Shown here piece by piece: positions 1 through 8,736 of a stretch of 50,638 nt of DNA (position 1 is its first letter; every line of letters starts with the position of its first letter). The notes beneath the pieces are model-generated. The model was not told the DNA's origin and did no database searches. It was given only the letters and a program-made list of their open reading frames with translations. The DNA is taken from the NCBI RefSeq assembly GCF_020144665.1, contig NZ_JAAHBQ010000020.1, forward strand, positions 1 through 50,638. The letters run 5' to 3'. The stretch comes from Oscillatoria salina IIICB1 (GTDB taxonomy: Bacteria > Cyanobacteriota > Cyanobacteriia > Cyanobacteriales > SIO1D9). A program made the position numbers and the translations under genes.

Positions 1-198
1 GATTTATATCGTTGGGAAGTATGTCTGCGAGAAACTGTTATTGTTGGTTTAGTCGGTGCTGGTGGTTTAGGAAGGTTACTCACCGAACAACTCAGTAGTT
101 TTGATTATCAAAAAGTAGTAGTAACTTTGGGCTGTTTTGTCTGGTTAACTTTTGTGGTAGATTGGCTGAGTGGGCTAGCTAGACGAGGGCTGCGCTGA
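1..198 (+). CDS. phnE: ABC transporter permease, C-terminal fragment (PhnE-like)
   Basis: Only the last 65 residues are in the window and the reading frame is open at base 1. The fragment reads RETVIVGLVGAGGLGRLL and then a hydrophobic helix ending WLSGLARRGLR. The segment with consecutive glycines after a charged RE pair is the EAA-type coupling loop and following helix seen near the C-terminus of PhnE-type permeases for phosphonate or phosphite import. The family call is from memory of that signature. The substrate cannot be read because the partner ATPase and binding protein lie outside the window. The gene ends 135 bp before a 24-bp palindrome that probably terminates it. Confidence 0.65.
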   Translation, partial: DLYRWEVCLRETVIVGLVGAGGLGRLLTEQLSSFDYQKVVVTLGCFVWLTFVVDWLSGLARRGLR

Positions 199-333
199 TA
201 ACTTTCGGTGTTGCTGAATTGAAGACCTTGGTCTATTTTACTGTTATCCGTATTCTCTACGCTATTCGCTTCTTCCGCAAGTTCGATCTGTTTTTGTCCC
301 GATTTGAGGTAAAATTCTTTCTTAAGCAAGAAA

Positions 334-357
334 GCGATCGCACTTAAGTGCGATCGC
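334..357. terminator. HIP1-built palindrome between convergent genes
   Basis: A perfect 24-bp inverted repeat made of two HIP1 octamers flanking CACTTAAGTG. It lies between the end of the permease gene (+) and the end of the PEP-CTERM gene (-), where a bidirectional terminator is expected. TT follows on the plus strand but there is no long U-tract, so termination is inferred from position and symmetry. Confidence 0.5.
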
Positions 358-403
358 CTTCTGAAGTTAGATTTAGACGCATCCCATTCTTAACAATTCT
401 CAA

Positions 404-1141
404 TTAGCATTCCTTTTGCTTGCGCTTGATTAATCCGGTAGCACCTAAAGCACCAAAAGCGAGTAAACTTAAGACAGTAGCGGGTTCGGGAACTGTTTCT
501 GCTTCTTGGTATTGCAAGTAAGCAACAGCACCACTTCCAGGAAGGGTAACGTCGAGTTTAACTACATTCTCCAAGTTAAAAGCATACTCTCTCAAAGAGT
601 TGTTTTTCGGACGACTGGGGTTAAGAAGAGTTACTCCAGCATCGCTGTCATTAAGATTACTAAAGACTTGTGTTAAACCATCAGCGAAAGTAAACTCAAA
701 TTTAGGCAGACCAGCTTCATCCAAATCTAGCAAAGCAATATTTTCAAACAAAACACTGCCTAAGCTAGAAAAATCAAAGGTAAATGTACCTCTACCATTA
801 TTATCATCCGGTTCTGCACCAGCACCAAGATTTTCTTGGATAATTAAAACATTACCTTGAGAGTCAGTACCAAAAGCAGCACCAGTTGCTAAGTCAGGAT
901 CGTCACCAGTACAAGTATTTCCTGAGCAATCACTATTGTACAGCCATAACTCTTTGGTACTAGAGCTAAATTTAACGCCATAATCAGCTTCCCACTGGTC
1001 GGTAACAGCAACGCCAGTACCAGGTGCAACTGCTTCGTCAAAATCAATTTTAACAGCTAAAGCCGAGTCTGCACCGAAAAGACCTAGTGCGGCGATCGCA
1101 CTTCCTACTGCTAACTTAGTTAATTGCTTTGCTTGACTCAT
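404..1141 (-). CDS. PEP-CTERM sorting-domain protein
   Basis: A 245-residue exported protein. Residues 1-29 form a signal peptide (basic MSQAKQLTK, hydrophobic core, cleavage after SALA). The C-terminus carries VPEPATV, a hydrophobic helix and the basic tail KRKQKE, which is the PEP-CTERM tripartite signal recognised by exosortases. The mature part is acidic and beta-rich with one close cysteine pair (CSGNTC near residue 70) and no catalytic motif I recognise. It is probably an extracellular or envelope protein sorted by a cyanobacterial exosortase, which is not in the window. AAGGAA lies 11 nt before the ATG, supporting this start. The gene converges on the upstream permease across the 334-357 palindrome. 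Confidence 0.85.
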   Translation of the reverse strand: MSQAKQLTKLAVGSAIAALGLFGADSALAVKIDFDEAVAPGTGVAVTDQWEADYGVKFSSSTKELWLYNSDCSGNTCTGDDPDLATGAAFGTDSQGNVLIIQENLGAGAEPDDNNGRGTFTFDFSSLGSVLFENIALLDLDEAGLPKFEFTFADGLTQVFSNLNDSDAGVTLLNPSRPKNNSLREYAFNLENVVKLDVTLPGSGAVAYLQYQEAETVPEPATVLSLLAFGALGATGLIKRKQKEC

Positions 1142-1616
1142 AAACGTTTGTTTCCTTGTTTTTCAAGTCCCTTAAATCCTTTGTATCAGGAAATCGAGGC
1201 TAATAAATCAAGTTATTGTAAAGATTCAGTGAAAATACTATCAAGTTTGATTTTTTCTTTGACCATAAATCTAACTAAATTTAAAATTATTTGATTTAAT
1301 TAGGCGATCGCTTTAACTTAAAACTACTTGACAATTTTAGTCATTTTTCAGCTAGATTAGCAAAATCAACCAATTTTCAACGATATAGAAACCAACTAAG
1401 GTAATCTCCCCAAGCCACTCACCAACTGAGTTTGATACATCTAGCTTAAATTGTCGCCTGCAACCGGGCTGATAACAACCTATTTTACTTTGGTCAGAAT
1501 TTTCTCTTCTAGTTAACAAAAGTAAGCAATTGACAACGGGAAAACAACAAAATTCAGCTTACTTGATGGTTGAGCCAAATTCAGTAATTTTGCTTAAACA
1601 CTAGCTTAAAACAAAC
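1142..1616. other. Intergenic region, 475 bp, no gene seen
   Basis: AT-rich spacer between tsaD (which ends at its right edge) and the start of the PEP-CTERM gene, so it should hold the promoter of the latter. I see one isolated HIP1-like site near 1303-1311 but no open frame, tRNA-like fold, long inverted repeat or tandem repeat that I can support. Confidence 0.5.
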
Positions 1617-2660
1617 TCAGGAAGCATACAACTGCATCACCTCGGTTAATCCCATCCGCGAAGAGACACCGAGAGTAAGAGGTGAAACATCTCCTTTCTG
1701 GAAACGATCTGCGGCTGCACAAGCGATCATTGCTGCATTATCCGTGCAAAGCTTTAAAGGTGGGAAAAAAACGCGCAAGTCATGAGTTTCTGCTGCTGCT
1801 TGTAAATGCTGTCTCAAACCACTATTCGCGGCTACCCCACCACCAACAACAATCGTCTTTAAACCATAGTCTAAAGCACAAGCGATCGTTTTCTTCGTTA
1901 GCGATCGCGCCACTGTCTCTTGAAAACTAGCCGCTACGTCAGCCACAGGGACTTCTCCCCTCTCTTGTGCTAATTTTTGCACTAATCGCAAAACAGCCGT
2001 CTTCAAGCCGCTAAAACTCGAATCATAGGGATGATATCCACCATCGGGTAAGGAAACTCTGCCTTCGGGTAAAGCAAAGGCTCGTGGATTCCCCTCCTTT
2101 GCCAATTTATCAATTACTGGACCTCCCGGATAACCCAAATCCAACAATCTCGCTACCTTATCAAAAGCTTCACCTGCCGCATCGTCACGAGTCCTCCCCA
2201 AAGTTTCGTATATACCACAATCTTTGACATAAATCAAGCTCGTGTGACCGCCAGAAACCAATAAACATAAAAAAGGCGGCTCTAGATCGGGTTGGGCAAG
2301 ATAAGAAGCGTAAATATGACCTTCCAGGTGATGAACGCCTAAAAACGGCTTTTCACGAACTATAGCCAAACTTTTTGCTGTCATTACCCCCACCAATAAA
2401 GCCCCCACCAACCCTGGCGCACAAGTTGCTGCTATACCATCAATAGCATCCCATGTCAAGTCAGCTTCAGCGAAAGCGCGATCGACACAAAAATTAATAC
2501 TTTCTAAATGTTGACGAGAAGCCACCTCTGGAACCACGCCCCCGTATTGACGATGAATCTCAATCTGCGAGGCAACGACACTACTTAAAACTTTACGATT
2601 ATTTACAATTGCGACGGCTGTTTCGTCACAACTTGTTTCTAATGCTAAAATTGCTGCCAT
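1617..2660 (-). CDS. tsaD: tRNA N6-adenosine threonylcarbamoyltransferase TsaD
   Basis: A 347-residue ASKHA-fold protein of the Kae1/YgjD/Gcp family. It transfers the threonylcarbamoyl group to A37 of ANN-decoding tRNAs with TsaB and TsaE. The start [15 protein letters not shown] is the family N-terminus, the metal ligands H111 and H115 lie in HHLEGH, and VSGGHTSL and the [10 protein letters not shown] segment form the phosphate-binding regions. Length is normal and all key residues are present. It is divergent from psaF with a 148-bp gap, so the two promoters share that interval. It was formerly misannotated as a sialoglycoprotease (gcp). Confidence 0.96.
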   Translation of the reverse strand: MAAILALETSCDETAVAIVNNRKVLSSVVASQIEIHRQYGGVVPEVASRQHLESINFCVDRAFAEADLTWDAIDGIAATCAPGLVGALLVGVMTAKSLAIVREKPFLGVHHLEGHIYASYLAQPDLEPPFLCLLVSGGHTSLIYVKDCGIYETLGRTRDDAAGEAFDKVARLLDLGYPGGPVIDKLAKEGNPRAFALPEGRVSLPDGGYHPYDSSFSGLKTAVLRLVQKLAQERGEVPVADVAASFQETVARSLTKKTIACALDYGLKTIVVGGGVAANSGLRQHLQAAAETHDLRVFFPPLKLCTDNAAMIACAAADRFQKGDVSPLTLGVSSRMGLTEVMQLYAS

Positions 2661-2741
2661 TTTTGAAGAACTTAAATAAAAAAGCTACATTTAGTGACTG
2701 TTACTTTACTCAATTAACCACTCAGAGTAAGATTGCTTCTG

Positions 2742-2775
2742 TGTACAAATGATAACTCGATCTTTTTGTACAAAT
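2742..2775 (+). promoter_or_regulatory. Direct repeat TGTACAAAT upstream of psaF
   Basis: The 9-mer TGTACAAAT occurs at 2742-2750 and again at 2767-2775, 25 bp apart and just upstream of the psaF ribosome-binding site. Both copies are followed by AT-rich sequence containing TAACT. Photosystem I promoters are often controlled by RpaB at HLR1 repeats, but this spacing and sequence do not match HLR1 exactly. It is a candidate operator or promoter element only. Confidence 0.3.
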
Positions 2776-2808
2776 AACTTATTGTTTCGTAACAAAAGGA
2801 AACAATCT

Positions 2809-3297
2809 ATGGCAAAAATATTGGCTTTCTTACTTGCATTCGTACTGTGGTTTGGCTTTGCGCCCACAGCAAATGCTGATGTGGCAGGATTAGTACCTTG
2901 TAGCGAATCTCCGGCTTTTCAGTCACGAGAATTCCGCAATACCACGGCAGACCCAGCATCCGGACAAAAGCGCAAAGAGCGTTACTCCGAAGCATACTGC
3001 GGTCCTGAAGGTTTACCCCACTTGATTGTAGACGGTCGCATCTCTCGTGCTGGCGACTTTATCATTCCTAGCATCCTCTTCCTGTATATTGCAGGCTGGA
3101 TTGGTTGGGTTGGTCGTGCTTATTTGAGAACAGTCAGAGAAGATAAGAACTCTGAAATGAAAGAAATCATCATTGATGTGCCTTTAGCAATCAAATTTAT
3201 GCTCAGTGGTTTCGCTTGGCCCCTCGCAGCGCTAGGACAACTAGCTTCTGGCGACTTAACCGCCAAAGAAACCGAAATTCCCGTTTCACCGCGCTAA
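2809..3297 (+). CDS. psaF: Photosystem I subunit III PsaF
   Basis: PsaF is the subunit III of photosystem I that helps dock plastocyanin or cytochrome c6 on the lumenal side. The 162-residue protein starts with a thylakoid-targeting signal (MAKILAFLL... cleavage after ANA), followed by [14 protein letters not shown], a conserved two-cysteine lumenal part (CSES and [15 protein letters not shown]), and the membrane helix [20 protein letters not shown]. The ATG at 2809 is chosen over an in-frame upstream ATG at 2749 because AAAAGGA lies 8 nt before it and the extra 20 residues would precede a normal signal peptide. It is co-directional with psaJ 35 bp downstream. Confidence 0.97.
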   Translation: MAKILAFLLAFVLWFGFAPTANADVAGLVPCSESPAFQSREFRNTTADPASGQKRKERYSEAYCGPEGLPHLIVDGRISRAGDFIIPSILFLYIAGWIGWVGRAYLRTVREDKNSEMKEIIIDVPLAIKFMLSGFAWPLAALGQLASGDLTAKETEIPVSPR

Positions 3298-3332
3298 TTC
3301 TTTTCTTGAGTTTATATTTCGGAGCATAAAAG

Positions 3333-3461
3333 ATGAAAAATTTCTTGACCTTTCTTTCCACCGCACCCGTGTTGTTCATGGCTTGGATGACAATTACTGC
3401 GGGAATTTTGATTGAATTTAACCGCTTTTTTCCAGACTTGCTTTTCCACCCAATGCCTTAG
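3333..3461 (+). CDS. psaJ: Photosystem I subunit IX PsaJ
   Basis: A 42-residue single-helix subunit of photosystem I that sits next to PsaF and stabilises it. The protein starts [14 protein letters not shown], continues with a helix containing [15 protein letters not shown], and ends [10 protein letters not shown]. This is nearly identical in pattern to PsaJ of other cyanobacteria and plastids. GGAG lies 8 nt before the ATG. It forms the psaFJ operon and is followed by a strong terminator. Confidence 0.97.
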   Translation: MKNFLTFLSTAPVLFMAWMTITAGILIEFNRFFPDLLFHPMP

Positions 3462-3510
3462 AGGTATTTGGTTAATGGTTGGGAGTCGAGAATAGAGAGT
3501 TTGTTTGCTG

Positions 3511-3539
3511 AACTCGCGATCGCGCGATCGCGAGTTTTT
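3511..3539 (+). terminator. Intrinsic terminator of psaFJ made of HIP1 sites
   Basis: A perfect 26-bp palindrome (3511-3536) containing two overlapping-flank GCGATCGC octamers, whose last T residues run into a T5 tract (3535-3539). A GC-rich stem followed by T5, 50 bp after psaJ, is a textbook rho-independent terminator. Confidence 0.8.
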
Positions 3540-3561
3540 GTTATGATTTGGTAATTGGGAA

Positions 3562-5514
3562 TTAAAATGACGACATTTTGGTAATATCAATAATCGAGAA
3601 CGATCGCTGTTTTTCGAGTTGGTAAATTCGCTGGCGTAAATTGATGATTTCCTGAGAGTAATATTCTTGGCGCGATCGTTCAGTTGCTAAGTCTAATTTG
3701 TTCCACATTTCTACACAGTAACGTTTCCTTCCTTCCAAAACTGCTTGTTCGAGAGAATTCAAAGCAGCACGCATAATTAAAGGTGTACGGTCGATATCTT
3801 CTCCTTGTTTCCCGGTAATCTCTTCATCAATGTAAAACAATTGACTTACTTGGGTCATTTCTTCGGGATATTCTAACATTCGGTTTTGCACTTGAGAAAT
3901 TAATTGATTTTCTTTATCTCCTAATAACTCTGGTTGTTCTGCTTGTAATTCGAGGATTTTTTCCCACAAAAAACTATGAGCATAAGAAAGGAAATTTAGG
4001 TCTTTTTCTTCAAGATTATTAATAATTTCTTCGCGATATTTCGGACAATGTAAATAAATTCTCAGCAATAAAGATTCCGCGACTCGAACCAAACTTTTTT
4101 GCTTATCAACGGGACGATTGATTGGTTCGCGCTCTTTCTTAATTTCAGGACGTAATTCGGGTTTCTTCAGTTGAATTAGTAAGTTTTTCCGGTTAAAATC
4201 AACGAGTTGAGAGTCTTTACCAGCAAGCAATTCAGCGCACTTTTGCAGATAATAGGTGCGTCCGTGAGGATTTTCCATACGGTTAAGTAACTTAACCATC
4301 GCCGCAGCCACTTGTTGATATTCGTAAGCATCTTTAAGATTTTTATCTACCAATAATTGCTGAAGTTGCCAATCCAACCACAAAGGAGAATTAGCGATTA
4401 AATAACGATATTTATCCACCGCGTCAGGACTAGATTTAAGAAATTCATCAGCATCTTTGCCATCAGGAAGATGAAGAATTCGCAATTGAACTTGTCCCGA
4501 ATAAACTAAAGATTCAATTTCCGTAATTGCTCTTTGCGTCGCCGTAGTTCCCGCCGAATCCGCATCAAAATTAAGGATAACTTGTTTCGATTCGCTGTAG
4601 CGCAAAAGTAACTTAAGTTGATTTTCCGCTAAAGCAGTACCAAGAGAAGCAACCACATTAGTAATACCTACCGCATGAAGCGCGATCGCGTCAAAATATC
4701 CTTCCACAACGATCGCACAATCTTGCTTACTAATTTCATTTTTCGCTCGATTTAGCGCAAATAACGTCTTACTCTTATCAAAAAGTTGAGTTTCCGGAGA
4801 ATTGAGATACTTAGGTTGTTCGTCACCGAGAGATCTTCCCCCAAAACCGATAATTCTCCCTTGATAATCATTAATCGGAATCATCAAACGATCTCGAAAG
4901 CGATCGATATAACCATCCCCCGACTTACGCGGTTTAATCAACCCCGCTTGTTCAACCAAACCCACCGGATAACGTTTCGCTTCCACCAAATAACGAGATA
5001 AAGTATCCCATCCCGCAGGTGCATAACCCAAACCAAACTGCTGAATAGTCGCTTCACTAAATTTTCGCTGAGACTGCAAATAAGCTAAAACAGACTCTCC
5101 CTGTGGTTGACGTAAAGCGTGTTGGTAAAAACTTGCAGTGACAGCCAAAATCTCATAGAGTTGCTCTCGGATTGATAACTGACGCTGAAATTCTTGATGT
5201 TCTTCCGGTGCTAAAGTTTGGATCGGGACTTGGTAACGTCGCGCGAGATCGAAAACTACCTCAGCAAACGATCGCTTATCGAGTTCAGTAAAGAATTTAA
5301 AGACATTCCCACTCGCACCGCAACCAAAACAGTGATACAACTGTTTGCTAGGACTGACAGTGAAACTCGGAGTCTTTTCCTCATGAAAAGGACACAAACC
5401 CTTAAACTCCCGTCCACTTTTACGCAGAATTACGCGATCGCTAATCGCTTCAACAATATCAACTCGTTGCTTAACTTCTTCAATTGTATTGGGATGTAGC
5501 CGAGGAACTTCCAT
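3562..5514 (-). CDS. dnaG: DNA primase DnaG
   Basis: DNA primase makes RNA primers at the replication fork. The 650-residue protein has an N-terminal CHC2 zinc-binding domain (C41, H44, C62, C65 in CPFHEEKTPSF and HCFGCGASGN). A primase core follows (about 120-260), then a TOPRIM domain with EGYFDAI at 271 and the metal-binding DADSAG at 317. The C-terminal helical part (about 440-650) should contact the DnaB helicase. The length is normal. The start codon is only 4 bp from an array of ten heptamers, so the 5' untranslated region is largely repeat, and no clear Shine-Dalgarno sequence is visible. Confidence 0.95.
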   Translation of the reverse strand: MEVPRLHPNTIEEVKQRVDIVEAISDRVILRKSGREFKGLCPFHEEKTPSFTVSPSKQLYHCFGCGASGNVFKFFTELDKRSFAEVVFDLARRYQVPIQTLAPEEHQEFQRQLSIREQLYEILAVTASFYQHALRQPQGESVLAYLQSQRKFSEATIQQFGLGYAPAGWDTLSRYLVEAKRYPVGLVEQAGLIKPRKSGDGYIDRFRDRLMIPINDYQGRIIGFGGRSLGDEQPKYLNSPETQLFDKSKTLFALNRAKNEISKQDCAIVVEGYFDAIALHAVGITNVVASLGTALAENQLKLLLRYSESKQVILNFDADSAGTTATQRAITEIESLVYSGQVQLRILHLPDGKDADEFLKSSPDAVDKYRYLIANSPLWLDWQLQQLLVDKNLKDAYEYQQVAAAMVKLLNRMENPHGRTYYLQKCAELLAGKDSQLVDFNRKNLLIQLKKPELRPEIKKEREPINRPVDKQKSLVRVAESLLLRIYLHCPKYREEIINNLEEKDLNFLSYAHSFLWEKILELQAEQPELLGDKENQLISQVQNRMLEYPEEMTQVSQLFYIDEEITGKQGEDIDRTPLIMRAALNSLEQAVLEGRKRYCVEMWNKLDLATERSRQEYYSQEIINLRQRIYQLEKQRSFSIIDITKMSSF

Positions 5515-5517
5515 ATT

Positions 5518-5587
5518 GATTAGGGATTAGGGATTGGGGATTGGGGATTAGGGATTGGGGATTAGGGATTAGGGATTGGGGATTAGG
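5518..5587. repeat. Ten tandem heptamers GATTRGG
   Basis: Exactly ten uninterrupted copies of a 7-bp unit, GATTAGG or GATTGGG, with the two variants interleaved. This is the short tandemly repeated repetitive (STRR) class known from cyanobacteria. It begins 4 bp upstream of the dnaG start codon. Confidence 0.9.
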
Positions 5588-5603
5588 TTCAGTTATCAGT
5601 TTA

Positions 5604-5672
5604 TCTTCCCCATCCTCCCCATCTTCCCCATCCTCCCCCTCTCCCCATCTTCCCATCTTCCCCTCTTCCCCA
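5604..5672. repeat. C-rich low-complexity tract (CTTCCCC / ATCCTCCCC units)
   Basis: About 70 bp of imperfect CATCTTCCC and CATCCTCCCC units, a second type of short repeat directly after the heptamer array. It is strongly pyrimidine-rich on the plus strand. Confidence 0.75.
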
Positions 5673-5768
5673 ATGACGTAGATTAATCTAAGTTAGAAAC
5701 AATCTATTCCTTCTTGAGTGAACTAATGTTAAAGATTTACTATCCGGCTGGGGGTTAAAAAGAAAAAT

Positions 5769-7112
5769 ATGGGTAGAATTTTCCTTTCCGCAGGACATGG
5801 TGGTGTTGAAGCAGGAAGAATCGATCCGGGAGCGATCGCGGGTGGAACTACTGAAGCACAGCAAATGATCTTACTCCGAGATCAGATTGTACCGGAATTG
5901 CGATCGCGTGGTTTTGAGGTTTTTTACGTCCCTGACGATCTTAGTTTACGCCAAACTATCGACTGGATTAACATCCGGGCGCGTAATGATGATGTAGCTT
6001 TAGAAATTCACGCTGATGCTTTTTCTAATCCCGATGTACGCGGCGCGAGTGTATTTTACATTGCTGGTAACAATGCCCGCAAAAAACACGCTGAATTGCT
6101 GCTAGTTTCCTTATTACGGCGCGTCCCTCAGCTACCGAGTAGGGGGGTAAAGCCCGATACAGCTACGGCGGTAGGAAGCTTAGGTTTTTGTCGTCAAGTG
6201 GCGATTCCCTCGCTACTGATGGAAGTTGGTTTCCTGACTAATCCAGAAGATCGGGCGTTACTGAGAAATCAACGTCGGGAAATTGCGATGGGTATCGCTG
6301 ATGGGTTAGCTGGTTGGAGTCGCGATGTTTCGGGAGTCGAACCACCTCCTGCTTATCCAGCGATTAATATTCGCGTGAACGGTCAAACTTACGCCGAACA
6401 GGGAATTCTCATTAACAATAACTCCTACATCCCCATTGATTTAGTAGACCGTTTGGGAGTCGATTTAACTCAAGAACCGACAATTCGTTTAGTTGAGTAT
6501 CGCGGTGTGGTTTATGTCAAGGCTGTGGAATTACGCGATTTCAATGTTTCCATAAGCTGGGATAATGCCACTCGCAGTGTAGTTTTGCGTACCAACTTAC
6601 AAATTTGTCCTGGTCAACTCGACCGCATTATGGGACATGGAAACACTTCTGAGGTACAGTTGATTGTCTTTTTGAAAGCGAATAACGAAAACGCCTTAAC
6701 TTTGTTTCCCGACTTACCGAAACTTTACCGCGAAGAAGCTTCTATTGAGGGTGTGAACTACGATATCGCTTTCTCGCAAATGTGTTTGGAAACTAATTTC
6801 CTACGTTTTGGTGGTTCTCTCAGACCTTCTCAAAATAATTTTGCCGGATTGGGGACAGTTGGTGGCGGTTCCGAAGGGGCAACTTTTCCCAGTGCGAGGA
6901 TTGGTGTTCGGGCGCACATCCAACATTTAAAAGCTTATGCTAGTGTTGAGCCTTTAGTGCAAGAGTTGGTTGACCCTCGCTTCGAGTTTGTCACTAGGGG
7001 AATTGCGCCATTGGTACAACAACTTTCCGGACGTTGGACAGCAAATCCGAACTACGGCGAACAAATTATGGCGATCGTGCGTCGTCTTTATGAATCGGCT
7101 AATTTGTTGTAA
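5769..7112 (+). CDS. N-acetylmuramoyl-L-alanine amidase / glucosaminidase-like fusion
   Basis: A 447-residue predicted peptidoglycan hydrolase with two catalytic modules. Residues 1-185 are an Amidase_3 zinc amidase (H10 in SAGHGG, E29 in GGTTEA, H81 in EIHADAF, E152 in MEVGFLTN). Residues about 195-275 resemble the copper-amine-oxidase N-terminal-like wall-binding domain (VNGQTY, NNNSYIPIDLV). Residues about 290-447 look like a glucosaminidase (FSQMCLETNFLRFGG, QNNFAGLGTVGGG, SARIGVRAHIQHLKAYA). There is no signal peptide or N-terminal helix, which is odd for a wall hydrolase. The ATG has only a weak purine-rich leader. It is probably monocistronic and followed by a hairpin. Confidence 0.85.
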   Translation: MGRIFLSAGHGGVEAGRIDPGAIAGGTTEAQQMILLRDQIVPELRSRGFEVFYVPDDLSLRQTIDWINIRARNDDVALEIHADAFSNPDVRGASVFYIAGNNARKKHAELLLVSLLRRVPQLPSRGVKPDTATAVGSLGFCRQVAIPSLLMEVGFLTNPEDRALLRNQRREIAMGIADGLAGWSRDVSGVEPPPAYPAINIRVNGQTYAEQGILINNNSYIPIDLVDRLGVDLTQEPTIRLVEYRGVVYVKAVELRDFNVSISWDNATRSVVLRTNLQICPGQLDRIMGHGNTSEVQLIVFLKANNENALTLFPDLPKLYREEASIEGVNYDIAFSQMCLETNFLRFGGSLRPSQNNFAGLGTVGGGSEGATFPSARIGVRAHIQHLKAYASVEPLVQELVDPRFEFVTRGIAPLVQQLSGRWTANPNYGEQIMAIVRRLYESANLL

Positions 7113-7134
7113 TCATTCTGTCATTTAATTTTGT

Positions 7135-7162
7135 AGAGACGTAGCAATGCTACGTCTCTTTT
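7135..7162 (+). terminator. Hairpin terminator / interspersed palindrome
   Basis: AGAGACGTAGCA and its exact complement (12-bp arms, one base between) followed by TTTT. It lies 22 bp after the amidase stop and before the convergent 7178 gene. A variant of the same palindrome occurs at 14836-14864, so this is also a dispersed repeat. Confidence 0.7.
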
Positions 7163-7177
7163 AAATCATAATTAAGT

Positions 7178-7948
7178 TCACGCTTCTTTGAAAAATCGGA
7201 CTAATTCGCGGGCGTGGTTGAGAAATTGACTGTCTTCGGTTAATTGCGCGATCGCGTTTTGATTCTCTCTGGAAAGGTTACGATGTTCGACTTCGTTTTT
7301 GGCTTCTATTTGTTCGACATTCGCCCGCAGTTGATGCAATTCTTTACGAGTTTCTGACCAGTTTCGTTGTATCGTAGCTACCCAGGAGTAAGGTTCTTCA
7401 GGATCTAGTTGTTCTTGGATACGTTTGACGGTTTCTTCGAGGGTATGGAAACGCTGACGTAGTTCAAAGATGTCTTCGCGAGGATATTTTACTTCTTGAC
7501 GAATCATATTCAAACGCATGGCTAAGTATTGATAGCCGCGAATTGTGGGACGCAGGGCAGTTAAAAGGATTGTTGCCGCAGAACTAGCATAACCGACAAC
7601 GCTGATTCCTGCGGCTGCTAACCAGTATAAGGCGATCGCGGAAATTAGATGCAGTGCGATCGCTACTACTAATGACCAGCGAGAAACTATTTTTACATAG
7701 TTAATTTTCTTTTGGTCAACGGGAATATTTTTTTCCTCCGATACCGCCGCTTCTGCTAATACTTCCCTCGCATCAAAATAAACGTTCCAAGGTACAGTTA
7801 CAATTACCAATAACCACCAAAAAGAAGCAATTCCAATCAACCAATCAACTAAACTTCCCGCCGGAATATGCAGCCATTGCAAAATTCCATAGGTAAGTAA
7901 AATTATTATCCCGAAACCTATACTCGAACCGATGTAAGATAAATACAT
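7178..7948 (-). CDS. Conserved membrane protein with C-terminal coiled coil
   Basis: A 256-residue protein without a family name I recognise. The first half has about four hydrophobic helices: roughly 5-25, 33-55 (SFWWLLVIVTVPWNVYFDA), 90-112 and 115-135. The second half (about 145-256) is charged and heptad-like (LEETVKRIQEQL, LHQLRANVEQIEAK), predicting a cytoplasmic coiled coil. The acidic-basic segment between helices 2 and 3 begins DAREVLAEAAV. The gene converges on the amidase. A scaffold or envelope-associated role is possible but nothing in the sequence proves it. Confidence 0.75.
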   Translation of the reverse strand: MYLSYIGSSIGFGIIILLTYGILQWLHIPAGSLVDWLIGIASFWWLLVIVTVPWNVYFDAREVLAEAAVSEEKNIPVDQKKINYVKIVSRWSLVVAIALHLISAIALYWLAAAGISVVGYASSAATILLTALRPTIRGYQYLAMRLNMIRQEVKYPREDIFELRQRFHTLEETVKRIQEQLDPEEPYSWVATIQRNWSETRKELHQLRANVEQIEAKNEVEHRNLSRENQNAIAQLTEDSQFLNHARELVRFFKEA

Positions 7949-8413
7949 AAATCTTGTCCTGAAACTTAACTCTTCTCCCCGATTTTGAGGAGATTTTTCG
8001 TCAATATTTCCGAGTTATGTGATACTTTCTCAACTTGCACCTCAGTTGATAACTTCTCCCCTAACCCCTCTCCTGAAAGCAGAGGAGAGAAGTCGATTAT
8101 TAAGCTATTCAAACAACAAATCTCTAATTTCGATAATTAACTATAATTAAAAACTATTTCAACCATTTTGGTAGTGCAGTCACCTCGATCTAGAAATAGT
8201 TAAGCCGATTTCATCTAATTACTCTCTCTTCCCTGCGAGGAAAGGTGGTTGGGGGGTTAGGTAATTCCTATTAGAAAATGAAACAGCCCTGACATTTTGT
8301 ATTCTTACAAAAAACTTGCTCATGTGACAATCAAATAAGTGACACACCACAAACCAGATTTTTCCCATCGATGTAGTTTAGGCTATAGTCAACAAATACT
8401 AAACTTTAGATTG
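7949..8413. other. Intergenic region, 465 bp, with two inverted CCTAACCCC-type repeats
   Basis: Divergent spacer between the 7178 and 8414 genes. It contains CCCCTAACCCCTCTCCT followed by a short hairpin (about 8055-8093) and, in opposite orientation, a GAGGAAAGGTGG-TTGGGGGGTTAGG segment (about 8234-8262). Both resemble the dispersed CCTAACCCC repeats of cyanobacterial intergenic DNA. No gene is visible. An in-frame GTG at 8339 would extend the next gene but lacks support. Confidence 0.5.
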
Positions 8414-8704
8414 ATGACAGAAATCTTTTTTTACCTTTTCGGTGAGTTAATTTTCTGGGGACTTTGTTATCTCACCGGACGAATTTTAATTCGCTTAATT
8501 TCTTTCGGAAAAGTTCGTGTCGCCCACAAACCACCTCGTCGCAGTTTAGTCAATAGTCAGTTAAATAATCTTAGTAATAATTCGCAGCTTTTAGTCAGAA
8601 ATCGCGATTATATTTTACTCTCATTTACGGCAACTTGCTGGCTGGGTTTAATCGTTTGGTTATTAGTTTTTTTAACTATTATTTTCTCAATTCTTCTTAG
8701 CTAA
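8414..8704 (+). CDS. Small two-helix membrane protein, unknown function
   Basis: A 96-residue protein from the ATG at 8414 (MTEIFFYLFGEL). There are two hydrophobic helices, about 3-30 and 72-95, separated by a basic, asparagine- and serine-rich loop (KPPRRSLVNSQLNNLSNNSQ). A GTG 25 codons upstream is in frame but would place a polar, histidine-rich stretch before the first helix, so I prefer the ATG. I do not recognise the family. It converges on the lipoprotein gene with a 32-bp gap. Confidence 0.6.
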   Translation: MTEIFFYLFGELIFWGLCYLTGRILIRLISFGKVRVAHKPPRRSLVNSQLNNLSNNSQLLVRNRDYILLSFTATCWLGLIVWLLVFLTIIFSILLS

Positions 8705-8736
8705 ATTCAGCGAATTATGCTAATTTTCTCTCAAAA

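Noticed and set aside
3312-3590. 92-codon minus-strand frame across psaJ
   Set aside because: It is antisense to psaJ and the terminator palindrome and has no family signature.
5518-5672. Repeat tract considered as a CRISPR array
   Set aside because: Units are contiguous 7-mers without spacers. No cas genes are in the window.
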